This document shows positions 8,756 to 16,725 of a DNA stretch of 64,000 bases, one piece after another. The position numbers and the translations under genes were made by a program. Origin of the DNA: Stenotrophomonas maltophilia (GTDB lineage Bacteria; Pseudomonadota; Gammaproteobacteria; Xanthomonadales; Xanthomonadaceae); assembly GCF_006974125.1 (NCBI RefSeq), contig NZ_CP037858.1, positions 3,286,001 to 3,350,000 of the forward strand, in the 5' to 3' direction. The stretch's first letter is position 1; each line of letters opens with the position of its first letter. Under the pieces are notes generated by a model. The model was not told where the DNA came from. It ran no database searches and was given only the letters and a program-made list of their open reading frames with translations.

Positions 8756-8822
8756 AGGGCCGAGCCCATGCTCGGCTGCAGGTTGAGACACCGAGCATGG
8801 GCTCGGCTCTACACAACACGGC
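8756..8822. repeat. SMAG-like inverted dimer (GCCGAGCCCATGCTCGGC subtype)
   Basis: Two stems, CCGAGCCCATGCTCGG and CCGAGCATGGGCTCGG, stand head to head; the right one ends in CTAC, the complement of GTAG. A separate hairpin with arms GGCCCGC/GCGGGCC at about 8821-8846 lies directly after it and may end the TerC transcript. Confidence 0.75.
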
Positions 8823-8861
8823 CCGCAGCCTTCACCATGGCGGGCCCGCTTTCTGTCATGG

Positions 8862-9998
8862 ATGGTTGCAGTGCTGAGTACGATCGGTTTGTTGATGGGC
8901 CTGTATGTGGCCTGGCGCCTGTTCTGGCCGCTGCGCATGCCCATCGGGTTGAAGGTCGTGCTGTCGCTGCTGGTGGTGGCCGTAGCCGTGCAGCTGCGCA
9001 TCGTGGCCACCTTCTGGGGCACGATGGCGTCGCTGGAGATCCCGAAGATGGCCATCGCCGTGCTGGCCACCGGCTCCACTGCGGTGCTGCTGCTGGCCTT
9101 GATGATGCTGGTACTGGACGCCGGCCTGCTGCTTTCGCGCCTGCTGCGTTGGCCGCGCATGGTAGCGGCCCTGCGCGCATCGAAGCTGCGGCCATTGGCC
9201 GGCCTGCTGGCCCTGCTTGTGAGTGGCTATGGCATCAGCCAGGGCATGGCCGTGCCCCAGCCTCGGCAGATCGACGTGGCGATCAGGGATCTGCCGGCCG
9301 CGTTCGACGGTTATCGCGTGCTGCAGCTGACCGACATCCACGCCAGCCGCCTGCTGACCGGCGACTGGGTACGCAGGGTAGTGGACGAGAGCAACGCGCT
9401 GAAGCCGGACCTGATCGTGATCACTGGCGATCTGATCGACGGCAGTGTCGAGGCCCGTCGCGAAGACGCGCGTCCGTTGGCCGATCTGCAGGCGCCGGAT
9501 GGCGTCATTGCCATCACCGGCAACCACGAGTACTACGCGCAGTACCAGGACTGGATGCAGGCGTTCCGCGCGCTGCACATGCAGGTGCTGGAGAACAGCC
9601 ATCTGCAGGTGCGGCGTGGTGATGCGGCGCTGACCATCGCCGGTGTCACCGACCCGGTGGCGGCACGCTACGGCCTGCCGTTGCCGGATCTCCAGGCTGC
9701 ACTGGAGGGTGCCGATCCCTCCGCACCTGTGATCCTGCTCGATCATCGCCCACGCAATGCGCGTGAGGCTGCTGCGCGCGGTGTGAAGCTGCAGTTGTCC
9801 GGACATACCCATGGCGGCCAGATCATCGGCATGGACCAGCTGGTGAAGCGGGCCAACGGCGGCTACGTCTCCGGCCGCTACGAGGTGGACGGGATGACCC
9901 TGTACGTGAGCGATGGCGCTGGCCTGTGGGCCGGATTCCCGGCACGCATCGGCGTGCCTTCGGAAATCACCCTGATCACCCTGCGCCGCGCCCCGTGA
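8862..9998 (+). CDS. Membrane-anchored calcineurin-like metallophosphoesterase (YkuE/YaeI type)
   Basis: The 378-residue protein has an N-terminal membrane domain of about four helices, then a metallophosphoesterase domain from about residue 145. All metal-binding motifs are visible: LQLTDIHAS (DxH), VITGDLIDG (GDxxDG), ITGNHEYY (GNHE) and LSGHTHGGQI (GHTH). The family includes UDP-2,3-diacylglucosamine and phosphodiester hydrolases; membrane-anchored YaeI-like members act on unknown substrates. The ATG at 8862 has no strong ribosome site, and GTG 8871 is an alternative. It is followed 8 bp later by a palindromic repeat. Confidence 0.88.
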   Translation: MVAVLSTIGLLMGLYVAWRLFWPLRMPIGLKVVLSLLVVAVAVQLRIVATFWGTMASLEIPKMAIAVLATGSTAVLLLALMMLVLDAGLLLSRLLRWPRMVAALRASKLRPLAGLLALLVSGYGISQGMAVPQPRQIDVAIRDLPAAFDGYRVLQLTDIHASRLLTGDWVRRVVDESNALKPDLIVITGDLIDGSVEARREDARPLADLQAPDGVIAITGNHEYYAQYQDWMQAFRALHMQVLENSHLQVRRGDAALTIAGVTDPVAARYGLPLPDLQAALEGADPSAPVILLDHRPRNAREAAARGVKLQLSGHTHGGQIIGMDQLVKRANGGYVSGRYEVDGMTLYVSDGAGLWAGFPARIGVPSEITLITLRRAP

Positions 9999-10005
9999 CC
10001 TGAAG

Positions 10006-10052
10006 TGGGGTCAGATCCCTTTCCTGCAGGGAAAGGGACCTGGCCCCTGACA
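10006..10052. repeat. Palindromic repeat family A (GGGGTCAGATCCC type)
   Basis: The left arm GGGGTCAGATCC and right arm ACCTGGCCCCTGAC flank a perfect inner hairpin CCTTTCCTGCAGGGAAAGG. Related elements occur at about 22903, 25332, 25391 and 37850 in this window. It lies 8 bp after the metallophosphoesterase stop and could act as a transcript terminator or stabiliser. Confidence 0.8.
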
Positions 10053-10070
10053 GACCATATGGAGGGAACC

Positions 10071-10481
10071 ATGTCCCGTACCCGCGCGCCGATGGAACGC
10101 CTGATCCGCGCCAATGCGGACGAGATCAACCGGCTGCGCCAAGCCATCCGCGAAGCCGCTGGCGCGCGCTGGCGTGGCCCGGAACAAATGCAGCGGCATG
10201 CGGCAGCCTGCGCGGAATATAACCAGCGCTATGCACAGCTTGCTTTCCCGGGTGGATACGCCAACGCGCTGAGGCAACTTGCCGAACACGATCCAGATAC
10301 GGTGGATGTCGTGCTGACCTTCCTTGAGGTGCGCCCGTACTTCTTCCGTTCCGGATACATGTGGAAGACGCTGCTGAAGCGCGTGCAGCGGGCGCCGATG
10401 GGCGTGAAGCAGCAGGCCCGGATGCAGAAGATCCTCGAAGCCTACGCCGCTTACAGGGCGGGAAGCCAGCACACCGGGTAG
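10071..10481 (+). CDS. Hypothetical helical protein
   Basis: The 136-residue protein has no signal peptide or membrane helix. It is rich in Arg, Gln and Ala and predicted mostly helical (MSRTRAPMERLIRANADEIN at the start). ATG 10071 is chosen over the in-frame ATG 10059 because GGAGGG (10061-10066) lies between them at the right distance from the former. The stop codon TAG (10479-10481) is part of a GTAG tetranucleotide beginning a SMAG-type repeat, so the present C-terminus (RAGSQHTG) may be set by the repeat. I do not recognise the family. Confidence 0.7.
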   Translation: MSRTRAPMERLIRANADEINRLRQAIREAAGARWRGPEQMQRHAAACAEYNQRYAQLAFPGGYANALRQLAEHDPDTVDVVLTFLEVRPYFFRSGYMWKTLLKRVQRAPMGVKQQARMQKILEAYAAYRAGSQHTG

Positions 10482-10500
10482 CGCCACGCCATGCGTGGAG
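10478..10500. repeat. SMAG-type element (GTAGCGCCACGCCATGCGTGG subtype)
   Basis: GTAG is followed by the short stem CCACGC-CAT-GCGTGG. The TAG of GTAG is the stop codon of the upstream gene, the second such case in this window. A copy of the same subtype starts at 22813. Confidence 0.75.
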
Positions 10501-10573
10501 GTCGTGTCCTTCCCGCCGCGGGCCCAGGATCGGCGATCATCTGCACGGTCCATGCGGAATCAGGGAGCACACA

Positions 10574-11587
10574 ATGCAGGGAATGCCTCATCCAGTCCGG
10601 CGTCCACGCCACGTCGCGCTGCTGGTCGGCCTACTCGCGCTGGCCGCATGCCAACGCACATCGGATGCGCCGACAGGGGCACCCGCAGCGGGCACACCGC
10701 TTGCCGCCCCGGCCACCGCAACAGACCTCTCTCCGCTGCTGGATGCGCTGCCGACCTGTGCGCTGGACGGCTGGTACATCGACCTTCAGACCGATCGCCC
10801 GGCCCATCCCTGGCTGGCCGCGAACGCGCCGAAGCCCTGCAAGGTGGACGAAGAGAACGAGATCGCCACGTTCTGCACGCGTGGGCAATGGAAGGGACTG
10901 CCGGTGGAGGAGGTGGTCCTGCCGACGATGACGTTCGTCTCGTTTCGTGGGGCGAAGATCGGTCTGCCGCTGGAGAAGGCGCGTCCCGTCGTCCGCCAGC
11001 GCTTCGGGCAGGAATTCCCGGGTGGTGCGGCGTACGAGGCGGGCCGCGAGCCGAAGCTGATGGCCGACCCGGAGGACGCGCAGCGTTCATGGCTGCTGTG
11101 CAGCACGCCGGAACTGGGCCACGACGTGGACAGCGGGGGAAGCATCAGCTATTCCGGCATGAACCTGCCCTACGATCACGACGGTTGCAGCTACCGCTAC
11201 AGCCCGGTCGACTTCTGCGATGCGCCGCACCGGGCCGCCATCGAAGATGCGCTCCAGCACCAGGAGCCCAATTTCAACCAGCACTACCTGCTGGTGCAGG
11301 TCGATGATCGCCCCGAGTTCTTCCAGCGCACACTGGTGCTGGTCGACACCCGCACGGGACGCGCCACGCCATTACCGATCGATGCCTTCACCGGCCCGGC
11401 GGGGAAGGGCGGAGATGCCACCGGCTACGGGACACTGGAAACGGGCGTGGACCAGCCGCAGTTCTGCCTCGATGGCGCGTTGCTCGTCTACCGCGTGTTC
11501 GAGGAAGGACGCTTCTGCTTCGGCTTTGACGGTGAGCGCTTCACCGGGCACGAAACCCAGTACATGCAGCCGATGGATGACCGATGA
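10574..11587 (+). CDS. Lipoprotein of unknown function
   Basis: The 337-residue protein begins with a positively charged segment and a hydrophobic helix ending in the lipobox LAAC (around residues 23-26), so it should be a lipidated envelope protein. An Ala/Pro/Thr-rich linker follows, then a globular part rich in Cys (TCALDGW, KPCKVDEEN, ATFCTRG, WLLCSTPE, DGCSYRY, DFCDAPH, QFCLDG, RFCFGF), which suggests several disulfides. ATG 10574 has AGGGA about 8 bp upstream. I do not recognise a named family, and the neighbours give no functional clue. Confidence 0.75.
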   Translation: MQGMPHPVRRPRHVALLVGLLALAACQRTSDAPTGAPAAGTPLAAPATATDLSPLLDALPTCALDGWYIDLQTDRPAHPWLAANAPKPCKVDEENEIATFCTRGQWKGLPVEEVVLPTMTFVSFRGAKIGLPLEKARPVVRQRFGQEFPGGAAYEAGREPKLMADPEDAQRSWLLCSTPELGHDVDSGGSISYSGMNLPYDHDGCSYRYSPVDFCDAPHRAAIEDALQHQEPNFNQHYLLVQVDDRPEFFQRTLVLVDTRTGRATPLPIDAFTGPAGKGGDATGYGTLETGVDQPQFCLDGALLVYRVFEEGRFCFGFDGERFTGHETQYMQPMDDR

Positions 11588-11665
11588 CCGGCATTTCACC
11601 CGGGCCGTGACACTCTGCCTGCAACCTGCATCCACGGGAACGAGGCTGTTGAAGGCGAACACGCA

Positions 11666-12925
11666 ATGACCGCGGCGCGGCAGCGCTCGATGTGGGTGGC
11701 CGGCCTGTCCACGGTGGTGGAGTGGTACGACTTCACGCTGTACCTGTACTTCGCCACGGTGCTGTCGCGAGTGTTCTTCGGCGGTGGCGAGCAGGCGCTG
11801 CTGGTCACCCTGGCCGGCTTTGCGGTGTCCTACCTGATGCGCCCGCTGGGCGCGCTGTGCTTCGGCCACCTGGGCGACCGCCTGGGCCGGCGCTGGATGC
11901 TGCTGGCTTCGATGGCGTTGATGGCAGCGGCAATGCTGGCCACTGCGCTGCTGCCGACAGTGGCCACGGCCGGTACGACGGCGGGCGTGCTGCTGCTGAT
12001 CCTGCGCTGCGTGATGGCGTTTTCGGTGGGCGGTGAGTACACCGGGGTGGTGGCGTACCTGCTGGAAAGCGCACCGGAGAGACGACGCGGGCTGGTCACT
12101 TCGCTGGCCTCGGCGGCCAGTGAAGTGGGCGCACTGCTGGCGGTGGCGATTTCCGCGCTCACTGTCGCGCTGCTGCCCACCCCGCAGCTGGACAGCTGGG
12201 GCTGGCGCATCCCGTTCTTCTTCGGTGCGGCGCTGGCACTGGTGATCCTGATCGCACGCTCGGGCATGCACGAATCGCCCGAGTTCGAGCGTCAGCGCCG
12301 TGAGGGCAGCATTCCGGCCACGCCGCTTCGCCATGTCCTGCGCAACCATCCGCTGGCGGTGGCGCGCACGTTCGCGATTTCGGCGCTGGGGTCGATCACC
12401 TACTACGTGGGAATCACCTATGTGCCCGCATTCCTGCATGCGCGGGGCCACGATGAGGGCGATGCGCTGTGGCTGTCGACGATTGCGGCAGTGGCGGTGA
12501 TCGCGGTCACGCCACTGTTCGGCGCATTGTCCGACCGCGTCGGACGACGGCCGGTGCTGTTGGGCCTGACCGTGCTGGCAGCGCTGCTGCCACTGTCCTT
12601 GTTTGCGTGGATGGCGCAGGCGACAGCGCTGGGCATCGCGCTGGCTGCGGTGCTGCTGGCCTGCGTGGCCGGTGGCGTGAGCGCGGTGGCGGCGCCGGCC
12701 ACGGCCGAGCAGTTCCCCGGTGAAGGCCGGGTCAGCGGGCTGGCACTGGGCGTGACCATGGCCACTGCATTCTTTGGCGGTGCAACACCCTGGCTGGCGC
12801 AATGGTGGGTGGAGCGCAGCGGCTGGGCAGCAGCGCCAGGTGCGATGATCGCGTTGGTGGCAGTGCTGGTGTTGCCGGTGTTGTGGACCCTGCCCGAGAC
12901 GGTCCCGGGCAGGGCCAAGCGCTAG
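11666..12925 (+). CDS. MFS transporter, metabolite:H+ symporter (MHS) type
   Basis: The 419-residue protein has twelve hydrophobic segments. Family signatures are STVVEWYDFTLYLYFA in helix 1, GHLGDRLGRRWML in the loop 2-3 motif, VGGEYTGVVAYLLESAPERRRG in helix 4 and GALSDRVGRRPVLL in the second half. These fit the proline/betaine/citrate/alpha-ketoglutarate symporter branch (ProP, CitA, KgtP). The exact substrate cannot be read from sequence. It ends only 4 bp from the convergent nucleoside hydrolase gene, with no obvious terminator hairpin between them. Confidence 0.9.
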   Translation: MTAARQRSMWVAGLSTVVEWYDFTLYLYFATVLSRVFFGGGEQALLVTLAGFAVSYLMRPLGALCFGHLGDRLGRRWMLLASMALMAAAMLATALLPTVATAGTTAGVLLLILRCVMAFSVGGEYTGVVAYLLESAPERRRGLVTSLASAASEVGALLAVAISALTVALLPTPQLDSWGWRIPFFFGAALALVILIARSGMHESPEFERQRREGSIPATPLRHVLRNHPLAVARTFAISALGSITYYVGITYVPAFLHARGHDEGDALWLSTIAAVAVIAVTPLFGALSDRVGRRPVLLGLTVLAALLPLSLFAWMAQATALGIALAAVLLACVAGGVSAVAAPATAEQFPGEGRVSGLALGVTMATAFFGGATPWLAQWWVERSGWAAAPGAMIALVAVLVLPVLWTLPETVPGRAKR

Positions 12926-12929
12926 CGGG

Positions 12930-13877
12930 TCAGACCTTCAGGGTCTGCTCGATGTCGGCCAGTACCGCAGCCGCATCTACGCCGATGGCAATCGACTGCA
13001 CCACGTGGCCGTCCCACACGCTGGGGCCGAATGCCAGGCCTTCCGGCTTGGGAATGGTCATGCCGCGGGCGACGCCGTCGGTGGCCACGCGCACGCTGGC
13101 GCGCTCGAACTGGAACAGCTCCGGACGGGTCAGCGCGATGCAGGCGCAGCAGTCGTGCACGACCATGCCCTTGTGGCCGGCCTGCAGGTAGAAGTCCACG
13201 TAATCCTGCGACAGCGCACGCACCAGTTCGGCATCGGCACCGCCGATGGCGGCCAGCGTGTCCAGGCCGTCACGGTCCATTTCCACGCGGGTGGTCACGT
13301 CCAGACCGATGGCAGTAACCGGCCAGCTGGCGGTGAACACCACGTCGGCCGCTTCGGCGTCGCCCCAGATGTTGGCCTCGGCGGCCGGGGTGATGTTGCC
13401 GTTGACGTGGAAGGCGCCGCCCATGATCACCACGCCGCGCACCAGGCCGGCGATGTCCGGGGCCTGCTGCAGGGCCAGGGCCAGGTTGGTCATGCGACCG
13501 ACCGCGACCAGAGTCACTTCGCCCGGATGGGCACGGACCAGGTCGATGATCAGCTGGTGGGCGGGGCGCGCGTCGGCGGCCACGTCCAGTTCGGCCGGCA
13601 CCGGGTGATTGCCCAGGCCGTTGTGGCCATGGATGTGCACCGGCCAGGCTTCCGGGGTGGCTTCCGGCTGCAGCGGGCCACCGGCACCGCGCGCGACCGG
13701 GGCGGCAAAGCCCCAGGCCTGCTTCAGGTACAGCGCATTGTGCGTGGTCGACTCCACCGAGGCATTGCCGAAGGTGGTGGTGACGCCGATCAGGTCGATC
13801 TGGGCGTGCTTGTGCAGGTACAGCAGGGCCAGGGCGTCGTCGACGCCCGGGTCGGTATCAAAAATGACTTTCAGCAT
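12930..13877 (-). CDS. Inosine/uridine-preferring nucleoside hydrolase family protein
   Basis: The 315-residue protein should cleave the N-glycosidic bond of ribonucleosides to give free base and ribose in purine or pyrimidine salvage. The calcium-binding signature DTDPGVDDA is at residues 7-15. VIMGGAFHVNGNITPAAEAN and NIWGDAEAADVVF form the second substrate/metal block, and SVWDGHVVQ near the C-terminus supplies a candidate active-site His. Length fits the family. The leader is unusual: the purine-rich ribosome site runs into GAA and CAA triplet repeats directly before the ATG. Confidence 0.92.
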   Translation of the reverse strand: MLKVIFDTDPGVDDALALLYLHKHAQIDLIGVTTTFGNASVESTTHNALYLKQAWGFAAPVARGAGGPLQPEATPEAWPVHIHGHNGLGNHPVPAELDVAADARPAHQLIIDLVRAHPGEVTLVAVGRMTNLALALQQAPDIAGLVRGVVIMGGAFHVNGNITPAAEANIWGDAEAADVVFTASWPVTAIGLDVTTRVEMDRDGLDTLAAIGGADAELVRALSQDYVDFYLQAGHKGMVVHDCCACIALTRPELFQFERASVRVATDGVARGMTIPKPEGLAFGPSVWDGHVVQSIAIGVDAAAVLADIEQTLKV

Positions 13878-13896
13878 GTTGTTGTTCTTCTTCTTC
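13878..13896 (-). promoter_or_regulatory. Unusual ribosome-binding region made of GAA/CAA triplets
   Basis: On the minus strand the bases before the nucleoside hydrolase ATG read GGAAGAAGAAGAACAACAAC. The ribosome site is thus embedded in a GAA run followed by a CAA run. Changes in triplet number would shift the Shine-Dalgarno to start spacing. Confidence 0.6.
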
Positions 13897-14030
13897 CGTG
13901 TGGTGCGGGGGGCGCCGGCGGCCCGGAAGCAGGCCGGCGCGCCCTACATTGTCCCATCTTCATGACAGGCAGGGCCATTGCCGGGCTGGCAGGCCCATAA
14001 TGCCCTCCAGTCCAGGCATGGAGCCGCCGA

Positions 14031-14357
14031 ATGCTGATCGTTGCCCTTCTGCTGGTCCTGCTGGTGCTGGGCCTGAACGTGGTGGCTACCGTGGTGATCG
14101 TCAGGCGTGATGGCCTGTCGGCGGGCGGCCGGACAGTGCAGTTGCTGCTGGTCTGGCTGCTGCCGCTGGTCGGCGCGATCCTGTGCATGGCGGTGGCCAC
14201 GGCCGATGGCTCGGGAAGCCGGGGGGAGGGGGGCGGACGCCATGACACCTCCGTTGGCTATTCCAGTGACAACCACAGCCATCACAGCTACAGCAACTCC
14301 GACTGCGGAAGCGACAGCGGCAGCAGTGACGGTGGTAGCTGCGGTGGTGGCGATTGA
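14031..14357 (+). CDS. Small membrane protein (PLDc_N-like) with Ser/Gly/His-rich tail
   Basis: The 108-residue protein has two hydrophobic helices (residues 1-24 and about 37-58). The second, LLLVWLLPLVGAILCMAVA, matches the phospholipase D N-terminal-like (PLDc_N) helix pattern found in many small membrane proteins. The last 45 residues are low complexity: HSHHSYSNSD and CGSDSGSSDGGSCGGGD. Such a tail is unusual and suggests an exposed flexible or metal-binding region (His, Cys, Asp). A GGAG site lies 9 bp before the ATG. Function unknown. Confidence 0.72.
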   Translation: MLIVALLLVLLVLGLNVVATVVIVRRDGLSAGGRTVQLLLVWLLPLVGAILCMAVATADGSGSRGEGGGRHDTSVGYSSDNHSHHSYSNSDCGSDSGSSDGGSCGGGD

Positions 14358-14394
14358 CGAGATGTTCCGGGATGCCGGCCAAGGTCACGTCCTG

Positions 14395-14417
14395 GTAGTG
14401 CCGGCCGCTGGCCGGCA
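14395..14417. repeat. SMAG element
   Basis: GTAG plus the stem TGCCGGCC-GCT-GGCCGGCA. It is a single copy between convergent genes, 38 bp after the PLDc_N-like gene and just past the 3' end of the GntR-type gene. Confidence 0.93.
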
Positions 14418-14428
14418 ACCTCATCCGC

Positions 14429-15148
14429 TCAACCGCCGCCTTCGGTCGGCAACGGTGCCGGCACGTTCAACAGCCCGCCCGCCGCCACATAAGCGGCCAA
14501 TGCCTGGCCCTGGCTCAGCAGATGGCGTTCCATGGTGCGTTCAGCAGCCTGCGCATCGCGGCGTCGGAAGCACTCCATCAACTCGCGGTGTTCTGCCAGC
14601 GACTGCGCGGTTCGCCCCGGGGTGAGCAACTGGCGGCCGCGGTGCATCTTCAGGATGCGGTGCAGGTCGTGGGTGATGCGGATCAGCCACGGGTTGCCGG
14701 CATAGTGCTGCACGGTTTCGTGGATCAGGTAGTTGTTGCGGTAGTACTCGGCGATGTTGCCCTCGGCCGCTGCGGTTTCCATCGCTGCATGCAGGTCTTC
14801 CAGCTGCCGCACGCCGGCATCGTCGATGTGCCTGACCGCCTCGTGCGCGCAGCGGCCTTCCAGCATCGCCATCACCGGGAACAGCTGGTTGAGGTCTTCC
14901 AGCGTCAGTCGTGTGACCCGGCTGCCACGGCCGGCATCGATCTGCACCAGGCCTTCGGCAGCCAGCAGCTTCAGCGCCTCGCGCAGCGGCGTGCGGCTGA
15001 TGCCCAGTTCCTCGCACAGTGCGGGCTCGTCGATCCACTCGCCCGGCGGAAGCCGGTAATCGTAGATGCGCTCGCGCACATGTTCGGCCACCTCTTCGTA
15101 CAGAGGTGCGCGTTTCTTCGGTGACCGCGGGGCAGGGGCAATGGCCAT
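14429..15148 (-). CDS. GntR family regulator with FCD domain, probable malonate regulator (MdcY/MatR-like)
   Basis: The 239-residue protein has an N-terminal winged helix (PLYEEVAEHVRERIYDYRLP; LCEELGISRTPLREALKLLA; GLVQIDAGRGSRV) followed by an all-helical FCD ligand domain. The domain keeps the metal/ligand residues typical of the FadR subgroup (Glu and His in EGRCAHEAV, the NNYLIHETVQHYAGN block and H in SLAEHREL). It lies next to the malonate transporter and decarboxylase genes on the same strand, and MdcY of Acinetobacter, a malonate-responsive repressor, belongs to this subgroup. The assignment as the malonate regulator is inference from position. ATG 15148 starts the conserved part; a longer frame to 15196 overlaps a repeat. 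Confidence 0.85.
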   Translation of the reverse strand: MAIAPAPRSPKKRAPLYEEVAEHVRERIYDYRLPPGEWIDEPALCEELGISRTPLREALKLLAAEGLVQIDAGRGSRVTRLTLEDLNQLFPVMAMLEGRCAHEAVRHIDDAGVRQLEDLHAAMETAAAEGNIAEYYRNNYLIHETVQHYAGNPWLIRITHDLHRILKMHRGRQLLTPGRTAQSLAEHRELMECFRRRDAQAAERTMERHLLSQGQALAAYVAAGGLLNVPAPLPTEGGG

Positions 15149-15167
15149 GGAGGAAGTGTACCGCCAG

Positions 15168-15243
15168 GTAGTGCCGGCCGCTGGCCGGCAACCCATGGTC
15201 GCTGGATGGCTTCATGAGAGTGCCGGCCCGCGGCCGGCACTAC
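15168..15243. repeat. SMAG inverted dimer
   Basis: A GTAG...GGCCGGCA unit faces a TGCCGGCC...CTAC unit with about 30 bp between them. It occupies the space between the matC-like carrier and the GntR regulator and may separate their expression. Confidence 0.92.
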
Positions 15244-15253
15244 CGTTGGGTGC

Positions 15254-16621
15254 TTACATCCAGCCCGGCACCACGAACACCAGCCAGGCCAGCAACGGCC
15301 CCAGGGCCACCACCAGACCGCTGTACACCAGGAAGCGGCGGAACAGGGTCTCGCGTTCTTCCTTCGCGGCCGAGGCCACCACCAGTGCACCATTGGTCGA
15401 GAACGGGCTGACATCGACGATGGTGGACGACACCGCCAGCGCGCAGATCACGCCGGCGGCGCTGAGGTGACCCTGCATCAGGAACGGTACCGCCAGCGGG
15501 ATCGTGGCACCCAGTACCGCCGCCGACGAGGCGAATGCGGAGACGATGCCGCCGACGTAGCAGACCAGCAGCGCACCGAGCAGCGGGATGCCGATGCTGG
15601 AGACGCCGTGGCCGATGAAGTCCACCGCGCCGGCATGTTCCAGTACGCCGATGTAGGTCACCACGCCACAGATCAGCAGCACGGTGGACCAGCTGATGCC
15701 ATCGACCGCGCCCTTCTGGCTTTGTGGCGACAGCAGCGCCAGAGCCACCGCGACGGTGATCGAGACCAGACCGACATTGAGGTTGTAGATCAGCGCGGCC
15801 ACGCCCAGACCGAGCAGGCCGATCAGGGTGAACAGGCGCTCGCGGGTCAGGCCCACGGCGTCCAGCGCAACCGGATCGTTGGAGAGCGTGCCACCGCCTG
15901 CCGCGACCAGCGCACCATGGCCTTCGATCGCGAACTGGCGCGACGACGCCTGCGGGCCACCGGCCATTGCCAGCTCCGCATTGCCCACAGTGCCAGCTGC
16001 GGTAATCGAGCCGCGGCGCAGAAGGGCGATGCCACCGAAGGCGAAGAAGCAGATCGTCGCCATCATGAAGTTGAAGCCGAGGCTGGTCAGGAACACCGCC
16101 ATCTCGGTCACTTCCAGCCCGGCCTTCTGCACCACGCCGTTGGTGATGCTGCCGTACACGCTGATCGGCGAGAAGCCGCCGGCCTGCGCACCATGGATGA
16201 CCAGCAGGCCCATCATCAGCGGATTGATGTTGTACTGCTTGGCAAAGCGCAGCGCGACCGGGCCGATGATGGCTACCGCTGCCGGGCCGAGCGCGCCGAA
16301 GGCGGTCAGCACCGCGGTGATCACGAACATCACCCAGGGGATGGCCACGATGTGCCCGCGCACCGCTTTCACAGCCCAGTGCACCAGCAGGTCGATGGTG
16401 CCGTTCTTCTGCGCGATGGCGAACAGGTAGGTGATGCCGACCAGGGTCAGGAACAGATCGCCGGGAAAGCCGGCCAGGACCTCCTTGCCACCCATGTCGA
16501 CCCACAGCCCGCCGATGATGAAGGCCAGCGCGAAGGCGACGGCGCCCATGTTGATCGGCATCGCCGTGGCAACAATGAACATGATCACCAGACCGATGAT
16601 CGTTGCGATTTGTGGACTCAT
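15254..16621 (-). CDS. matC: MatC-type dicarboxylate (malonate) carrier
   Basis: The 455-residue inner-membrane protein has about 12 hydrophobic segments. Its N-terminal half matches the MatC N-terminal family (dicarboxylate carrier of Rhizobium): GLWVDMGGKEVLAGFPGDLF, GALGPAAVAIIGPVALRFA and GGFSPISVYGSITNGVV. The second half repeats the ion-transporter-like pattern (VSSTIVDVSPFSTNGALVVA). Its place at the end of the mdc gene cluster makes malonate the likely substrate, in place of the MdcL/MdcM or MdcF carriers found elsewhere. GGGAGGG precedes the ATG at about 5 bp. It is 104 bp from mdcH, so it may have its own promoter. Confidence 0.87.
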   Translation of the reverse strand: MSPQIATIIGLVIMFIVATAMPINMGAVAFALAFIIGGLWVDMGGKEVLAGFPGDLFLTLVGITYLFAIAQKNGTIDLLVHWAVKAVRGHIVAIPWVMFVITAVLTAFGALGPAAVAIIGPVALRFAKQYNINPLMMGLLVIHGAQAGGFSPISVYGSITNGVVQKAGLEVTEMAVFLTSLGFNFMMATICFFAFGGIALLRRGSITAAGTVGNAELAMAGGPQASSRQFAIEGHGALVAAGGGTLSNDPVALDAVGLTRERLFTLIGLLGLGVAALIYNLNVGLVSITVAVALALLSPQSQKGAVDGISWSTVLLICGVVTYIGVLEHAGAVDFIGHGVSSIGIPLLGALLVCYVGGIVSAFASSAAVLGATIPLAVPFLMQGHLSAAGVICALAVSSTIVDVSPFSTNGALVVASAAKEERETLFRRFLVYSGLVVALGPLLAWLVFVVPGWM

Positions 16622-16725
16622 GCGCCCTCCCAGACACGTGACTCACGTACAGCGCGGATGGAGACCCGCCATCCCGGGGTAAGGCGACGTACTGCGTGTT
16701 GCGTGATACGTACTGCTCGAACCCG
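16622..16725 (-). other. 104 bp spacer between mdcH and matC
   Basis: This is the only large gap in the malonate cluster. It contains the direct repeat ACGTACTGC twice (near 16689 and 16705) and the short palindrome CACGTG. No clear terminator hairpin is seen. It may hold a second promoter for the carrier; I cannot assign boxes with confidence. Confidence 0.35.

Noticed and set aside
8756..8846. A small RNA gene between the TerC and phosphoesterase genes
   Set aside because: The hairpins are explained by a SMAG-like dimer and a terminator; no separate promoter is visible.
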